Under the pieces are notes generated by a model. The model ran no database searches. It had not been told where the DNA came from and saw only the letters and a program-made list of their open reading frames with translations. Of a DNA stretch of 64,000 bases, positions 9,672-21,461 are shown piece after piece (within the stretch, counting starts at the first letter, position 1; the number at the start of each line of letters is the position of its first letter). The translations under genes and the position numbers were made by a program. The DNA is from Marasmius tenuissimus (lineage: Eukaryota > Basidiomycota > Agaricomycetes > Agaricales > Marasmiaceae): contig JAQOTA010000060.1 of the NCBI GenBank assembly GCA_029532415.1, positions 2,542,001-2,606,000 of the forward strand, written 5' to 3'.

Positions 9672-12600
9672 TCATTGAAAGAAGATAGTCTGTACATCCG
9701 ACTGTCCAAAAGCCAAATTACAGTATGGACACTTTCGTTGTCGAGTTGAGATCCTTGATTCTATACAGTCCTTACAGAACGCTATAAATAGTGAGAACAG
9801 TGGTCGTCGTCAGTCACACGGAGATTCGACTTACTGTGCCAACATTTCGTAAGTAATACCTTACGGAAATTGATGTTGCAGGTAGAACACCTCAATAGTT
9901 TCTGCAAGACTGATCAGCACGAGAACCGCAACGCTAGATTGAGGTCTCACTATTGAGTCTGCCACCCTCGAATCTACCTCCTGATCGGTGGTTCGTCCTC
10001 TGGAAACCACTAATCTCTCCTTGGACTGCAGTTTCAGAGCCTGGCGTTGCAGGTCCTTCTTCGAGCGTACGTGTTCTTCTATGCTGCTCCGAAGCTCACG
10101 CTGTGTACTAAGGCTCCTCTCTTCTGCCAATTGCGCACTTTTCAACGACTGAGGGATGCGTCAGTGTCAGTGAATTGTCGAAAACATAGGAATCAGATTT
10201 ACGAACCGCTGCAGACTTTCTCTCCTCTTCTTGCAACTTGTATTCCCCTTCTTTCAATTTTGATCGTAAGTCCCTCAACTCCTTCTCGTGTGTCGAATAG
10301 GCCGTTTCTCGGGTCGCCAATATTTTTTGTGCAATATTCTATCGATTAGAGGTAAGCCCGATGGTCAGGGTTGAAAGACTTGAAAGTGTTACAATTTGCT
10401 GCGTCAGCTTGCTCTCGGAGTCCTTCAGAGCGTCAACAAGTTTGGCGTGCTTCTCGAGATTACGTGTGAGGTTCTTGCGCTCCAAATCTATGGCTTCCTT
10501 GTCTCGCATGGCAGCATAGTATTTGTTTTCAGCCTTGGCTTTCTGTTCGTTTCGGGTCAAGATAAGTAATAGAGTCGAGTGATACGGGGGGTAAGAACGC
10601 ACCTCCGTCAAGGCTTTCGAGAGCTTCTCCTCCATCGACGTCAAATCGAACACTTTGGATTTCACTTGGTTATCGAGCGATTCCCATGCGGCTGAAAGTT
10701 TCTCGATCTCCATGTATAGAGACGTCTCAGTCTGTGTGTACAGAGTCAACATACGTCAAATAAGTACCAATAGAGAAATGCTTGCCTGTTCGCGCTGCTG
10801 ATCGAGTAACCGAAGTCTTTGAAGCTCGTCGTCCTTCTGTTTCAACTGGCTTGCCAGCTGCCCAACGTCAGGTTGCAGCGAGGAAAGCTCGCCATAGACT
10901 CTTCGGTACTTCTCCAGCTCTTTGGAAACATCTGAAAACTTCTGCAACGCATCACTCTCTGCCTGTATATGCCGCGTGATGTCGGGATGCTCCTCGTCCA
11001 ACTTCGAGCAAGCTTGCTCTAATGCAGCGAGTCGATTCTCGGCAGCTCTGCAACAAGAATATAAGCGTGATAGAGGTACTAAGCATCGAGTTTCACGCAC
11101 GAAAGTCTTGTTCGTAACTTTTCAACTACAGTCACGTCGTCATTCGGGTCATTGAGGAGAAGGGAAACAATGTCCTCGCTATTACTCTGCGCAGCAAGCT
11201 GCAATCGGCATCTTGTGAGCTGGGAGTTCAGGACGGTAATGCGTTCCTGGGGGCACCCCTGATAAGTACACGTCAATCCATCGAAAGATAAGCATTACGA
11301 ACCGCTCGGGATGCTGCCAACGCCTTGTTCTCCGCACAAGACGAGATCCTTGCAGACTCCTTCACTTTCCGCTCGTGAAGCTCAGCGCTCTGTTGGTCTC
11401 TATTCTCCCGAATTCGTGCTAAGTTCGTATCGCGTTGCGCGAGAATGTTCTTTAGGTCCAGGATTTCCTGGTTCGTTTCTCGCTGGAAAAGAGTGTCAGA
11501 TGCAAACCTAACGAACACCGGGAAAAAACCTACCTTCAACGCGTCTTCCGCAGACCTGTTGGACTGTGTAGCCTGCTGAAGCTCCTCCTTCAATTTCGCG
11601 ATCTCCACGTCTCGCTCCGACAGTGTGTGGTTGGTCTGTGCAAGACGCGTTACGGCAATCTTGTAGTGAGCAGAGTTCATAATTTGCGGGAGTGTGGGCG
11701 CTTGTAACTGGACAACAAAAGCACATTGAATAACGTCACAATGATCAAAAGTTGATCGAAACTGACCTGGACTTCGACCATGTGCACTTTGCCCTTGAGA
11801 TCATGAACTTCGCGTTGAAGTTCGAGTATTTGTTTTTCCCGGCCTTCAGCGATCTCCTGCCAAAAGCCTTCCTCGAGATGTGCATGTTCACTGTGACTGT
11901 GATCTCCATTCGGCTGCGCGTAAAGTACGACAAATTAGACAGGAAGAATCATCAGAACAGTCAAAACTCCCACCAATTAACCTGACCACTCACTGCAGGA
12001 GAGGACGGCTTTCTCTGCTCATTTTCCGTCACCACTTCTTGATCCTCTGTGTTCGCTTGAGGTTTTGGTTGAACGGATTGAACCGTTTTGCTCTTCAGTC
12101 TTTCCAGACGATTTTCAGCCGACGAAAGCGCCTCTTTATAACGAGCTGATAGTTCCTGAGAATCTTGAAGGCTGGTTCGCAGCATATCCATCTGGGACCT
12201 TAAAGCAGCGGACTAGAGAGAAGGAGTTGAGTTGGCTCAAAACGAAGACGGGTAGGCCATCACGTACCTCAGCCTGTGCTTTCCGACATTCAGCATCACG
12301 TTGATCCCTCGATGCAGCGCCCCCAGACTTTGACAGAAGTTTGGATACAACTTGTGTCGTCGCCTGTTGAGCCCTCTCTAAACTCGACTTCAGCTCCGGC
12401 ATACTTTCGTCTGAAACATAAGTGCTAATGTTGTACAAGTCTGGTAGGGATGTCAGTTTCTTGACTAGTGACATTGCCAGTCAGCATTAACTCACCTCGA
12501 ATTTCGTCTACAGTCGGAGACTCCTCATCTGAACCCACTTGCGACCGCAACGTATCAACCAGCTACAGGATATGGATCTCACCTGAGAACCTTCATCAGA

Positions 12601-12984
12601 GAAGTTATTCCGAGCTTCTTACCTGTTGCCAGCAAGCCGACATTGCGGCGAGACCCGCTTCACAGGTGACCTTTCTCTCCTCCAATTCCGCAATGCGAGC
12701 TTGACTATACTGACATTCGCGCGAGTAATGCTTCATACGACGATAGATGGCCTCTTTCCGGAAGAGCTACTCGTACGAAATCAGGTTGATAAGGGGCAAA
12801 AGCGGAAGAAAATTATAGAGCTAACCTCGAGCTTGTCCTGACCAGAAACCTCTAGATCATCCTGCTGAGCTGTAACACCATTGACATTAGGATGTGGCTC
12901 TCCATTTTCGTCTGCAATTATGTGCTTCTTGAGGCTCGTTGCTTCAGATTCGAGACTATGAGAGCGTTTTCTGGTCGTGGACAT
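9672..12984 (-). CDS. BRE1: E3 ubiquitin ligase Bre1 (histone H2B mono-ubiquitination)
   Basis: Nuclear RING E3 that, with Rad6, mono-ubiquitinates histone H2B in transcribed chromatin. Starts MSTTRKRSHSLE at 12984 with a basic N terminus. Then come the conserved FRKEAIYRRMKHYSRECQ and ARIAELEERK..CEAGLAAM blocks and a very long coiled coil in about a dozen exons. The C-terminal RING is built from three short exons: KLLRCSTCNINF after a GTGAGA-donor intron, VLLTKCWHT, then FCKDC...RKCPYCNLAFGQ, ending in a TGA at 9672-9674. All C3HC4 ligands are visible (CSTC, CWH, FCKDC, CPYC). The protein is about 800 residues, normal for the family. Reading straight through the last introns gives false stops, so automatic predictions may lose the RING. 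The downstream tail IFFQ is typical of Bre1. Confidence 0.93.
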
Positions 12985-13144
12985 GGAGGAGAGTGACTGA
13001 GGGAGGTGAAAGACAACATATACAAATATTCCAATCACGCGTCTCGGTACAACGTCAGGGTCGGAGTCCCAACTTGAACCACCACGGCCCGGATCCCCAG
13101 GACCACGATGGTGAACTTGTAGAATACGGTGTACGCCTTCAACT

Positions 13145-15356
13145 CTACCATATCCTCAACCTAATCTCCTCTTCAACTTTTACAATCTCGCAGTCAGCCT
13201 TGCTCCCATTTCCTATCTGCGTCTCCACACAGGTGAAGTCCAGCGGCTATGGCAACCCAATCAACAACGATTGCATTGTTCATCGAAATGAGAACAACAT
13301 ACCTTCTCCAGGACTGTCATTGGTTGATCTATCATCCAACCAGATCAGTATCTCGAAATAGACCTCCCTGACCAAAATAACTTACGCCAGATTCCAGCAT
13401 TATAGACCACCCCTTGGGCAGTGGTGGCGACGAAAGCCCGCAGCGACTTCAAATCCGGCTTATCGTTCTCTCCATTCTTCGCGACAACGACCAGATACTT
13501 CTCTGCGGTTTCTTCGAGCCCTTCCGCCGACCCTTTGCCCATCGGAATGAATGCCTGGTTCGTGAAGGCATGTCTTTCCAGCTCCTTCAACACAGCCGTT
13601 CCATCGCTAGCAATATCAGTCAAAGGCTGGCACCTGTATACGGACAGACCTGTCGTTGCGCCCGAGTCAGACGGATACGATTGCTGGGTGAGTGTCAATT
13701 TGTGGAATTTGCTGGCGGTACCACCGTTGGCTGGGGTGATCTTCAGTCCCTTGGGCGCAGCAGCATGGTCTCCATATGCCTGAATGACTTGTCCAAAGAG
13801 TGCAAATGCCTCTGGTGTGAGAGGTAAAACGGGGAGCACCCTGCCCTTCTTCAACGTCTCTCTCGAAAGCGCAGCATGGACATTCGGAATATCATCTGCT
13901 TTTGCCGTTCCCTCTTCAATGGTCGTCACATCCCTTGCGGTCTTTTCCTGCGATCTCCTTCCAGTTACACGCACACGCTTAATACCACCATCTGGGTAAA
14001 TCGTCACCCTTACATGGGTATATGGTGTTCCTGCGACATTCTCGAGCTGGAAGAAATGTTGTCTATGAGGGCCTAACTTCGTTCTCGGAAGAATGAGCTT
14101 CCAGTCTTGGTCTTCCCCACGTCCGACATTCCAATCTATCTCCTTCTCCAGATAGAGTGCATGAACTTCACAACTCTCTGGGAAATTCCCCTTGAAGTGC
14201 GCCGTATCGATCTCGACTTGTTCTAGATAGCCCGGAACCGCACTATACCCCATAGTCAGTAGCATATCCATTCGATACCGAGCAACACTCACAGTTTGAT
14301 AATCGTCCAATCTTTATGTCCTGGATGGCGGCTACGTTTCGTCTCCCAACCGTCACCCATATCTTTTCCGCGTCCGGGCAAGATCAAATTCGCACCTCCA
14401 CCGAAGTGTTGGTCAGACGTGAACATGACGCGCCCACCTGCGTACACATGAGCCAAATCGAAGTTCTTCATTGGATCTTCTGGAACTATGGGTGCGACAT
14501 GGCCGAAAACTCGGAATCTAGCCTGTGGGAGGTAAAGATAGGTTTACTGATCGAAGTCGACTGGGATAGAGAGAGCACCCACAATACCACCATCAGGATA
14601 CATGTTCAGCTTGACAAATGTCGCTCGAACGCCGGATGGAACCGTGAAAAGATGTCGAGAGGAAGGCCCCAAATTGACTTTGGGGAGAATTTCCGTCCAC
14701 TATTCAGAGTCAGCTTCATGGCGAGGGAAAGTAAAACTTGGACATTCGCACTCTCGCATCATCTTTATCAGGATCTTCCGAAATGGGATCGTAAAATGCC
14801 TCTACTGACACTTGAGGAGCTTCGTTGCCTGTTGTCGAGAGGAAATTTGAATGAACGTTTTGTCAGGGCCGTACCATCGCAACCTCACCGTTGAAATGGC
14901 TCGTATCGATGTCAAAACCAACGATTGTCCCTGAGGTTCCCAACTTGATTATGCACCTAGACAGGGAGAATGAGCGCCGTCTTTTAAGCTTTTAGCACAG
15001 GGACGATGCACCAATCATAGGCACCATTGTGCCTCCTGCTTTCCCATCCACTATACAACGCTCCATTCGGTCCAAATTGCCCCTTCAAGCTTGGAGCGGG
15101 CTATACGGAGGCTGAGAGAAAGTCCTTTGCGGGCCAGAAGCGGAATTGCTCACCTCTACGTGCAAGAGATGGGAAGCCGCAGCGAAGAATTCATCTGATA
15201 CTGAGAGCACACGACCACCAATTGCGCAACTAGAGAGCTCTGGGAAAGTATTAGCGCCTGTCAATCTCCGCTATTTGCTTGGTATGCTATTACTGCACCT
15301 GTTGTGTCCGAGAAGACCTCAGAGAACTTTTCTAGCGGTACGACTGGGTAGGACAT
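13145..15356 (-). CDS. Allantoicase fused to ureidoglycolate lyase
   Basis: Bifunctional purine-catabolism enzyme: allantoicase splits allantoate to urea and ureidoglycolate, and ureidoglycolate lyase turns the latter into glyoxylate and urea. About 575 residues from at least nine exons; the start [11 protein letters not shown] is at 15356 and the TAG at 13145-13147. Residues ~25-190 and ~210-350 are the two tandem allantoicase repeats, each with an AxGGRV..xSDxxF/HF opening, a GWESRRH or GWETKRSR core, a DW.IIKLG strand, D.(S/A)HF(N/K)G and YPDGGI. From about residue 395 the ureidoglycolate lyase domain starts ([16 protein letters not shown]) and contains the [10 protein letters not shown] and YNAGIWHQPM motifs, the latter split by an intron. 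In ascomycete yeast the two are separate genes (DAL2, DAL3). Nitrogen control is expected but no site was identified. Exon joins are supported by continuity of both repeats. Confidence 0.93.
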
Positions 15357-15740
15357 CGGGAAAAGGAGGGAGGGGTTAATTCTGAAGTTCCGACAAAAGG
15401 CTCACTTCACGTTCCGATATGATAATGAGGCGAGATAAAGATTGCGGAGGGGAATCCTCCCTAAATTCCGTATATCACTTATCTACGTACGGAATTCGGT
15501 ATCCCCTTTCCTCCCTCTTCATCGGGCCGGTCCCAACAACCCCGTCTACGGTATGATCCAATAGTAACGGTACTACAGTCAGTAGTTACTATAGGCACTG
15601 GGTATGTTCCTTGTCGATGTTGCGCCCAACGGATGTGGTCCGTGCGTCCATGCAGTTGTCCCGCCGCCGTCACAGGTCTCCTACCCGCCCAGTCCCCGTC
15701 CCGGAGGCAGTCCGGGGTGACAATCGCGTAATAGGCAAGG
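15357..15740. other. Spacer upstream of allantoicase/lyase gene
   Basis: Carries the promoter of the allantoicase fusion and the 3' end of MTQ1. I see no coding potential with known motifs. Confidence 0.4.
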
Positions 15741-16789
15741 TCATCGGACACATTGAAACGGTCGTCGAGCAATAATAGTACGTTCCTTTCCCCAAGCGTC
15801 CACCCACACTTGCGTGCTGAAACCAGAAGTACGCATTATGTCCTGTACGTCGCTAGCCTGATTATAACCAACTTCAAGCGCGACCAGTGCACCGGGAGAC
15901 AGGAACCCCTTTCTAGAGGTAAGCCGAGCGATGCCACGGTAGAACTCTAGGCCAGACGGCCCGCCAAGGAGCGCCCCTTTGTCTTCATATTTAGCAACGC
16001 TCATTGGGAGCTCTCGATATTCATCCCATGGAATGTAAGGGGGATTGGACGTTACCACGTCGAACGGGGGCGCGAGATCTTCGGAAAGGCAGCCGGGGAA
16101 GTCGGGAGCTAGAAAGTCCGCTTGTAGTGCTCTAAATGTGCGAGGCGAAAGCCCGGACAATAGGCTATTTTCGTTGGCCAATTGAACGGCAGAGGGATTT
16201 ATGTCTATTCCATGTGCACGGACGCGAGCTTTTTGCCAGGCGTGGCACAGGAAGATTGGTATGCATCCTGAAAGGACTGTAAGCATGAGAAATGCGCAAT
16301 ACACCTGATTTTTGTGGCACCTGTCCCGGTTCCTAAGTCAAGGATTGAAAGCGGACGAGAGAGGGCCAGCTTTGATGGCATAAGGAGTTCTGATAGTCTG
16401 ATAGCCCATTCCTTGATCAATCAAGGTAAGTAAGAATAAATGTCTACGGTCCGAGAAACCAGGTGGACGAGGACACTTACCTCGGTTTCTGGTCGCGGTA
16501 TTAGAACGGGGGATCGAACTTGGAGATGAAGTTCGTGGAAGGGCTGAGAGCCTGTCGGACAACATATATAGGACCAGAGTGGACGCAGTAGAAAAAGAAG
16601 AGGAAAGACTGACCTATAATATACTAGAGAACATTTGGTGAGAATGAAAGGACGTGTCGAACAGCAGTGAGCACTTACTGCCAAAGGTTCACCGCGAAAA
16701 GCTCTGCGGAGAAAGGACTTGAACTGAGCTGGACTTTTCGCGGCAGAACAGAGCCATTTCAGTTCCTGTGAAGAGGGACGAGCTGGCAT
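15741..16789 (-). CDS. MTQ1: HemK/PrmC-type N5-glutamine methyltransferase of release factors
   Basis: SAM-dependent methyltransferase that modifies the glutamine of the GGQ motif in peptide-chain release factors; mitochondrial Mtq1 versus cytosolic Mtq2 cannot be told from sequence alone, but the N-terminal HemK helical region favours Mtq1. Exon 1 (16679-16789) ends EPLA. A 10-nt micro-exon (16614-16623) gives YII and the first base of Gly. Exon 3 runs from 16551 to 16481 and has SQPFHELHL and LIPRPETE. Then come EWAIRLSELL and ILDLGTGTG, which joins over a GTGCCA-donor intron to CIPIFLCHAW, then GIDINPSAVQLA. The last exon holds the catalytic NPPYIPWDEY and ends ARRPFQCVR. The NPPY and GTGTG motifs are intact. 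The protein is divergently arranged with ERT1 over about 200 bp. Confidence 0.9.
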
Positions 16790-16993
16790 GCAGAGTAGGT
16801 TCAAAGTTGTGTACTCTGGGCCTGCTTTAGCCCGCAAAAATAGGACCACAGCGGTGTCAGACTTGGGAACCTCGAGGCAAGGGACTTGGCAGGACTGACT
16901 GGATACAAGTATCGTAATTACATCATATAAATAAGAGCATGTCGGACCGTGGATGATATTTGCCCGCCGCAAGCTCCTTGCCAGTTGACCGTC
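16790..16993. promoter_or_regulatory. Divergent intergenic region MTQ1 / ERT1
   Basis: Start codons of two oppositely oriented genes lie about 204 bp apart, so both promoters must share or overlap this stretch. An AT-rich patch (acatcatataaataag) lies near 16920-16935. No specific factor sites were assigned. Confidence 0.6.
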
Positions 16994-19213
16994 ATGGCTT
17001 CAACCACAACCACCACAACCACTGCTCCTCCTGCCCTCCTCCCTATAGCACCAGCTCCTTCTCCAAACTCACAGTGCAATGCGAAAGCAAAGCGCAAACG
17101 CGAACCAGAACCTACACCCTCTGGTTCAGCAGCTCGAAAGCCTCGCGACGGTCCAAAGAAGAAAAAAGCTGTCAGTCACAAACTCAATAATTCCATCGTT
17201 TCATTACTCTAATATCTACCTATCTTTCATTTTCATAGGCACGAGCATGCAATCAGTGCCAAAAGGTCGCTTTGAACATTTACTGCTGCTAAATCTTCGT
17301 TAATCCTCTGATGTCTCGTTCAGGCACACCTGACCTGCAATGATTGTGTGTTTCCATCATTTTTTTCTGAACTGCATTCAACTCATCTTCTCTCTCTTCT
17401 CCAGCTCGGCCATGCGATCGATGTATAAAACGCGGTATTGCAGCAAATTGCACAGAGGGACATCGAAAGAAAGCCAAGTATTTACTCGATGATGATGAAC
17501 TCGGTGCGCAAATCCTCGTTTCATTACCGACTCTGCGTACTGAAGGGACTTCTACTAGAACAACTCAAGCAACACAAGACCAAGCCCACTACAGCTCCTG
17601 TGCCAACCGCAATCAGCGCACCCAAGCCCATCACCCGCCCACCAACACCCCCACGTCAGTATCATGTGCTAAGTTCCTCGTCCACGCAGTTAATATCACG
17701 CTCCTTCCTCCAGCAGACAATGTTGTTCCCGAAAGCACCACGTTCGATGTCCCATTCGATTCAAATTTTCCATTCGGTTCAGAAGCTGCAAACCTCGAGT
17801 ACTCAATACTCTCTGCTATTCTCGGTAATCCGAGCCCGCCGCAAGAATCACAGACACCCCCGTCGTCGTCTTTCTCAACATGGCCGTCTACGGATACTTT
17901 CACATTCCAGTCGCCCCGGCTGTCAACGCTCTCCGCGTCATATACAGACTCGCTGCAACAACAGTCGTCAATAACACCGCAACCTTCGACCAACGGATCC
18001 TCGTTCTTGAGCTATTCTTATCCTCAGCAACCACATGCCGTGGTCGAGGCGAAGCCTGACTCGGCAGCACAGTCGCAGCAAGAGAAACAAGCACAACCTG
18101 ATACACCATTACATCCCCTGCAGCCCCGTTTCCCTCTTGACAGCCGCCCGAAGTCGCCGCCGCTGCCCATATTCCTCGACGAGGCGAATCCCCATCACGG
18201 TCTCCTCTCTCCTCCGCAGTCAAATCCATCCCCTAGTCTTTCGAATACCTCAGATATGAATTTCTTCGGCTCTATGGACCTCAAAGGACGGCCAGCATCG
18301 AAATTGCAAAGCATCAATGACCGAGTAACAAAGCCTTACGACTACACGGAAGGCTACCATTTCCTTATGAAACACCTACCCACTCGGTACGTTACTACTC
18401 GAGGATACTAGGAATACAATCTCGAGTACCCTTTGCGGGTACCTCGGGTCTCTAATGTCTTCTTTGGCTCTGGCGCCCTCCTTGATACACATAAAGGTTT
18501 GAGAAGAACGACATTCTGCGGATCGTACGGGCATTGGCAATATTCAGGCCTTCACTCATCGCTCTCCAAATGCCGTTATCACTAGATGACGAGATTTTTG
18601 TCGAGAAATGCTTTCAACGCTCGTTACTTGTACGTGTTCCGCTTCTCATCACATCCGAGAGTCAAGCGAATCTCACGGTAACTTCGTGTTTCTTGACAGG
18701 AATTAGACAAGCTTATATCATTCAGCGGTACCCCTACGGTCGTGTGGAGAAGGACAGGGGAAATTTGTCTCGTCGCGCCTGAGTTCTGCATGCTGACGGA
18801 GTGGACCATGGAAGAATTATTAGGCCAGAAAAAGTATATTTATGAGGTAAGCCCCGAACCCCGCAAACGTCACACGACGCCGACTCTGTACTCATCCGTT
18901 TCTTGGAAATACTTAGCTGTTTGAAAACCAATCTGTGGTCGAGTATTGGGAAAACTTTGCATCACACGCGTTTGAGAACACCACGCAATCCGTTTACTCG
19001 CATTGCGTCCTGCTCAAACCTAACGGGGCACCTGTACCCGCCACATTCTGTTTTTCTATTCGCAGGGATTTGTTCGACCTACCCAGTGTTGTTATAGGTG
19101 CGTGGTGCCATCTCTAGCCACTTCCCGCTCCCTTGTCCCCCTGCCGCCGCGCCAGGTTCAAAAGCTGACTTTGGGTCTTGTCTCTCCCAGGGCAATGGTT
19201 ACCTCTCTTATAA
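16994..19213 (+). CDS. ERT1: ERT1/AcuK-type Zn2Cys6 regulator of gluconeogenesis with PAS-like domain
   Basis: Nuclear transcription factor of the ERT1 family, which activates gluconeogenic and mitochondrial genes. After a Thr/Pro-rich start and a basic stretch (KAKRKREPE, GPKKKKA), three small exons build the zinc cluster: ARACNQCQK, AHLTCND, then RPCDRCIKRGIAANCTEGHRKKAKYL. All six cysteines are present. The middle is Ser/Pro/Gln-rich. The C-terminal third has FEKNDILRIVRALAIFRPSLIA, a PAS-like domain (TVVWRRTGEICLVAPEF, LFENQSVVEYWENFA), and finishes FSIRRDLFDLPSVVIGQWLPLL. The final QWLPLL comes from a last exon after tctcccag at 19190, ending in a TAA at 19211-19213. The ATG at 16994 is preferred over the one at 16949 because it directly precedes the Thr-rich start. 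Confidence 0.93.
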
Positions 19214-20030
19214 CAACACCACCTGATATCCCTCCGACGTCAAAACATACATCACATCGTAATTTATTATGTTTCCACACCTGCATTTCTCTCTCCTCCA
19301 GTCCCAGCCACTCATCTCCTTACGCCTACCCCACTGCTAATCAAACTCGGTGTTTTCTCCCATCGAACGAAAGCCCATTTGGAGCGTTCGTGTTTCCCTT
19401 TTCTCTCTCTCTAATCTTTTTATACACCTAGACCTCATATTTCATGGTTTCCGCTTTCCATATTTCCCTCCCTGGTTCAGAAAAAAAAACACGGAGTCTT
19501 CTCAGCATTCAGCATTGGCGGTGGTGAGTCGCGTTCGGCAGACACCTCCTGAAACCCGCTCCTCCCTCCTTCCTTTTTGTCGCCCCTGCCTCCCTTGTCG
19601 ATCCACCTACCTACCTACCCCTCTCGCTGCTCTAAAATTTATTTGGCATTATTTTATATCTTGCCATTGCATCGATTCATTTGTATCATTGGCTTGCACG
19701 TACATGTAGTTTTATCGACTAGTCTCGTCCTATCTTGATTTTTCAATCATAGCACGCATCCTTACAACAAGTCTGAAGTGGTCGAGAGTTCCCTGGATTA
19801 CAATTAACGAGAACAGGTGCGTTGAATAGTATCTAAGCCACGAAAAACGAAGGGAGCGGTGGTCGATGAACCCGGGAGTAAATAAATATATACGAAACGA
19901 TAAAAAAAGAAGAGTCCCAACGAACAACTCGCGCCGAGTCTATACACACACAGCCAACTTATGTATCCCGTTCGTATTTTGTTGGCCGTCAACCCCGCGT
20001 TTCCGCATATTCCAACTAAAGAAGAGCGCT
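19214..20030. other. Pyrimidine-rich spacer between convergent ERT1 and PRA1-family genes
   Basis: About 820 bp between two convergent genes, so mostly two 3' flanks. Plus-strand open frames here are Ser/Leu/Phe-rich, reflecting C/T bias, and have no known motif. Confidence 0.4.
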
Positions 20031-20854
20031 CTACACGGTGTCCTGTACCTGTGCGTACTCACTCTCGACCCCCGGCTCCATGAAACTTGCGTGTCCCAAC
20101 ACGGTTATCCCTGAAGCTCCCACAAGCCAGAAAAATGTCATAATCGGAGATGCATACCACAGAAGTGGGATTCCAATCACGAAAAGACCGGCGTAAAGGT
20201 GTTTTTGGGTGACGGTGTGTTCGCCCATTTGAACGGGTTCGGGAGCTAGATTTTTTTGTTACGGGGAGAACGGAGAGAAGTTAGTAACGAGTTTAGTTTG
20301 ACTTGTATCAGAAACGGATAAAAGATGCGCACCGAATTTATTGATGGCGGTGAAACCTCCGACGAGGAAGAGTATAGCGAGAAGGAGTGCGAGGTTGCTT
20401 ATACTGAGGAAGAGGTAATTCGATGAGTTTGTTCCGATGCGGCCGTAAATTATTTGGGACATACACTGCGTATACCGACAACGCGGCAATAATCAAGACA
20501 TAGTTTCCTACAGATATTGATGAATACCAGAAAGAATGAAGATCGAATATTGAACTCACCGGAGAAATAACGAGTGTTGTAAGTTATTCTCTAGAAAAAC
20601 ATACACGGAATCCTTCAGTCAGACCGATGGCTAAACCTTGAGAGCATTTCTTATTGACCTGGGTAGCAGTATTCAGATCCGCAGGACGTGATATCCGATG
20701 GTAATCAAAGAATTCTTGGGGGGAGCGAAGAGCAGAGAGTCTTGTTTCCTGAGCCAGCAAATAAATGTGAGTTATTGTCCATATGAGCTGAATCTGTCCA
20801 TCGACGCACCCTGAAGGATTTGAGAGTATCTGTTACACGCATGACGGCTTCCAT
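20031..20854 (-). CDS. PRA1-family (prenylated Rab acceptor) membrane protein
   Basis: Integral ER/Golgi membrane protein that interacts with prenylated Rab GTPases in vesicle traffic. Start MEAVMRVTDTLKSF at 20854, then ETRLSALRSPQEFFDYHRISRP, YFSGNYVLIIAALSVYA, a hydrophobic exon with ILFLVGGFTAINKF, and a last exon (20031-20228) with two further helices and an acidic tail (ESEYAQVQDTV). The spacing of the PQEFFD, RPxD and NYxLI motifs is that of PRA1 proteins, and the two hydrophobic hairpins are visible. The protein is about 180 residues, normal for the family. The neighbour on the other side is a divergent small ORF. Confidence 0.85.
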
Positions 20855-21120
20855 GATTGCTTGTGGTGGTGGTTGAAGGGAGAGTTGACTGTGTGAGGGA
20901 GGACAATGGGTAAAGTGAGTGTTGCGTATTGGGCTACGTTTCCGTTTTCTATTTGTTTGGCTTCTGCGCCGCAGCAGACGCGCAGGCCAAAATTCTATTG
21001 TCCACGCTCTCAGACGGCTTCAACAGCCTCCACCATCCGTGCACCCGTGTCACTCGTCTCTTCGACTGCGTATTGTCTCTATCATCTGCTATGATTCGAC
21101 GGCCACCAACGCTAATTCCA

Positions 21121-21452
21121 ATGACCGATAACGATGTACAAGACGTGAGGGACATAGTAGCCAAACAACGTGCCGAGCTCGCGCTCAACAAGGACATGGC
21201 AGAAAAAATGAAGAAATTGGCAGATACACCTGAAGTACAAAGCGAGGACTACTTGTTGATTGAGCAGCTGAAGCAAGCTAAGCAGGCAGAAAGGGAAAAA
21301 CGGCTGGGCATTCAGTCTTGTGAGCATACCCATATTCACTTAGTATTTTCTCTTTCAATACTCACACTCCAGTTCAGGAGCAACAATCTGTCAACGGGCA
21401 ACGCGTTTGTACAATAAAAGCAAGCTGGTACATGAATATCCACGCCCTGTAA
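21121..21452 (+). CDS. Small charged helical protein, function unknown
   Basis: Two exons (21121-21319 and 21373-21452) join in frame to 92 residues. The first 65 residues (MTDNDVQDVRDIVAKQRAEL onward) are rich in Lys/Glu/Ala/Leu and predict a helix or coiled coil. The second exon adds a short polar tail. An ATG at 21091 in the same frame would extend it by 10 residues. I do not recognise the family. The start codon is 266 bp from the divergent PRA1 start, and the stop is 9 bp from the PEX5 stop on the other strand. Clean GT-AG ends and helical composition support a real gene, but short length keeps confidence moderate. Confidence 0.5.
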
Positions 21453-21461
21453 ATGTCTACC

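Noticed and set aside
19230..19709. Plus-strand frames after ERT1 (109-119 codons)
   Set aside because: C/T-rich 3' flank between convergent genes; content reflects base bias.
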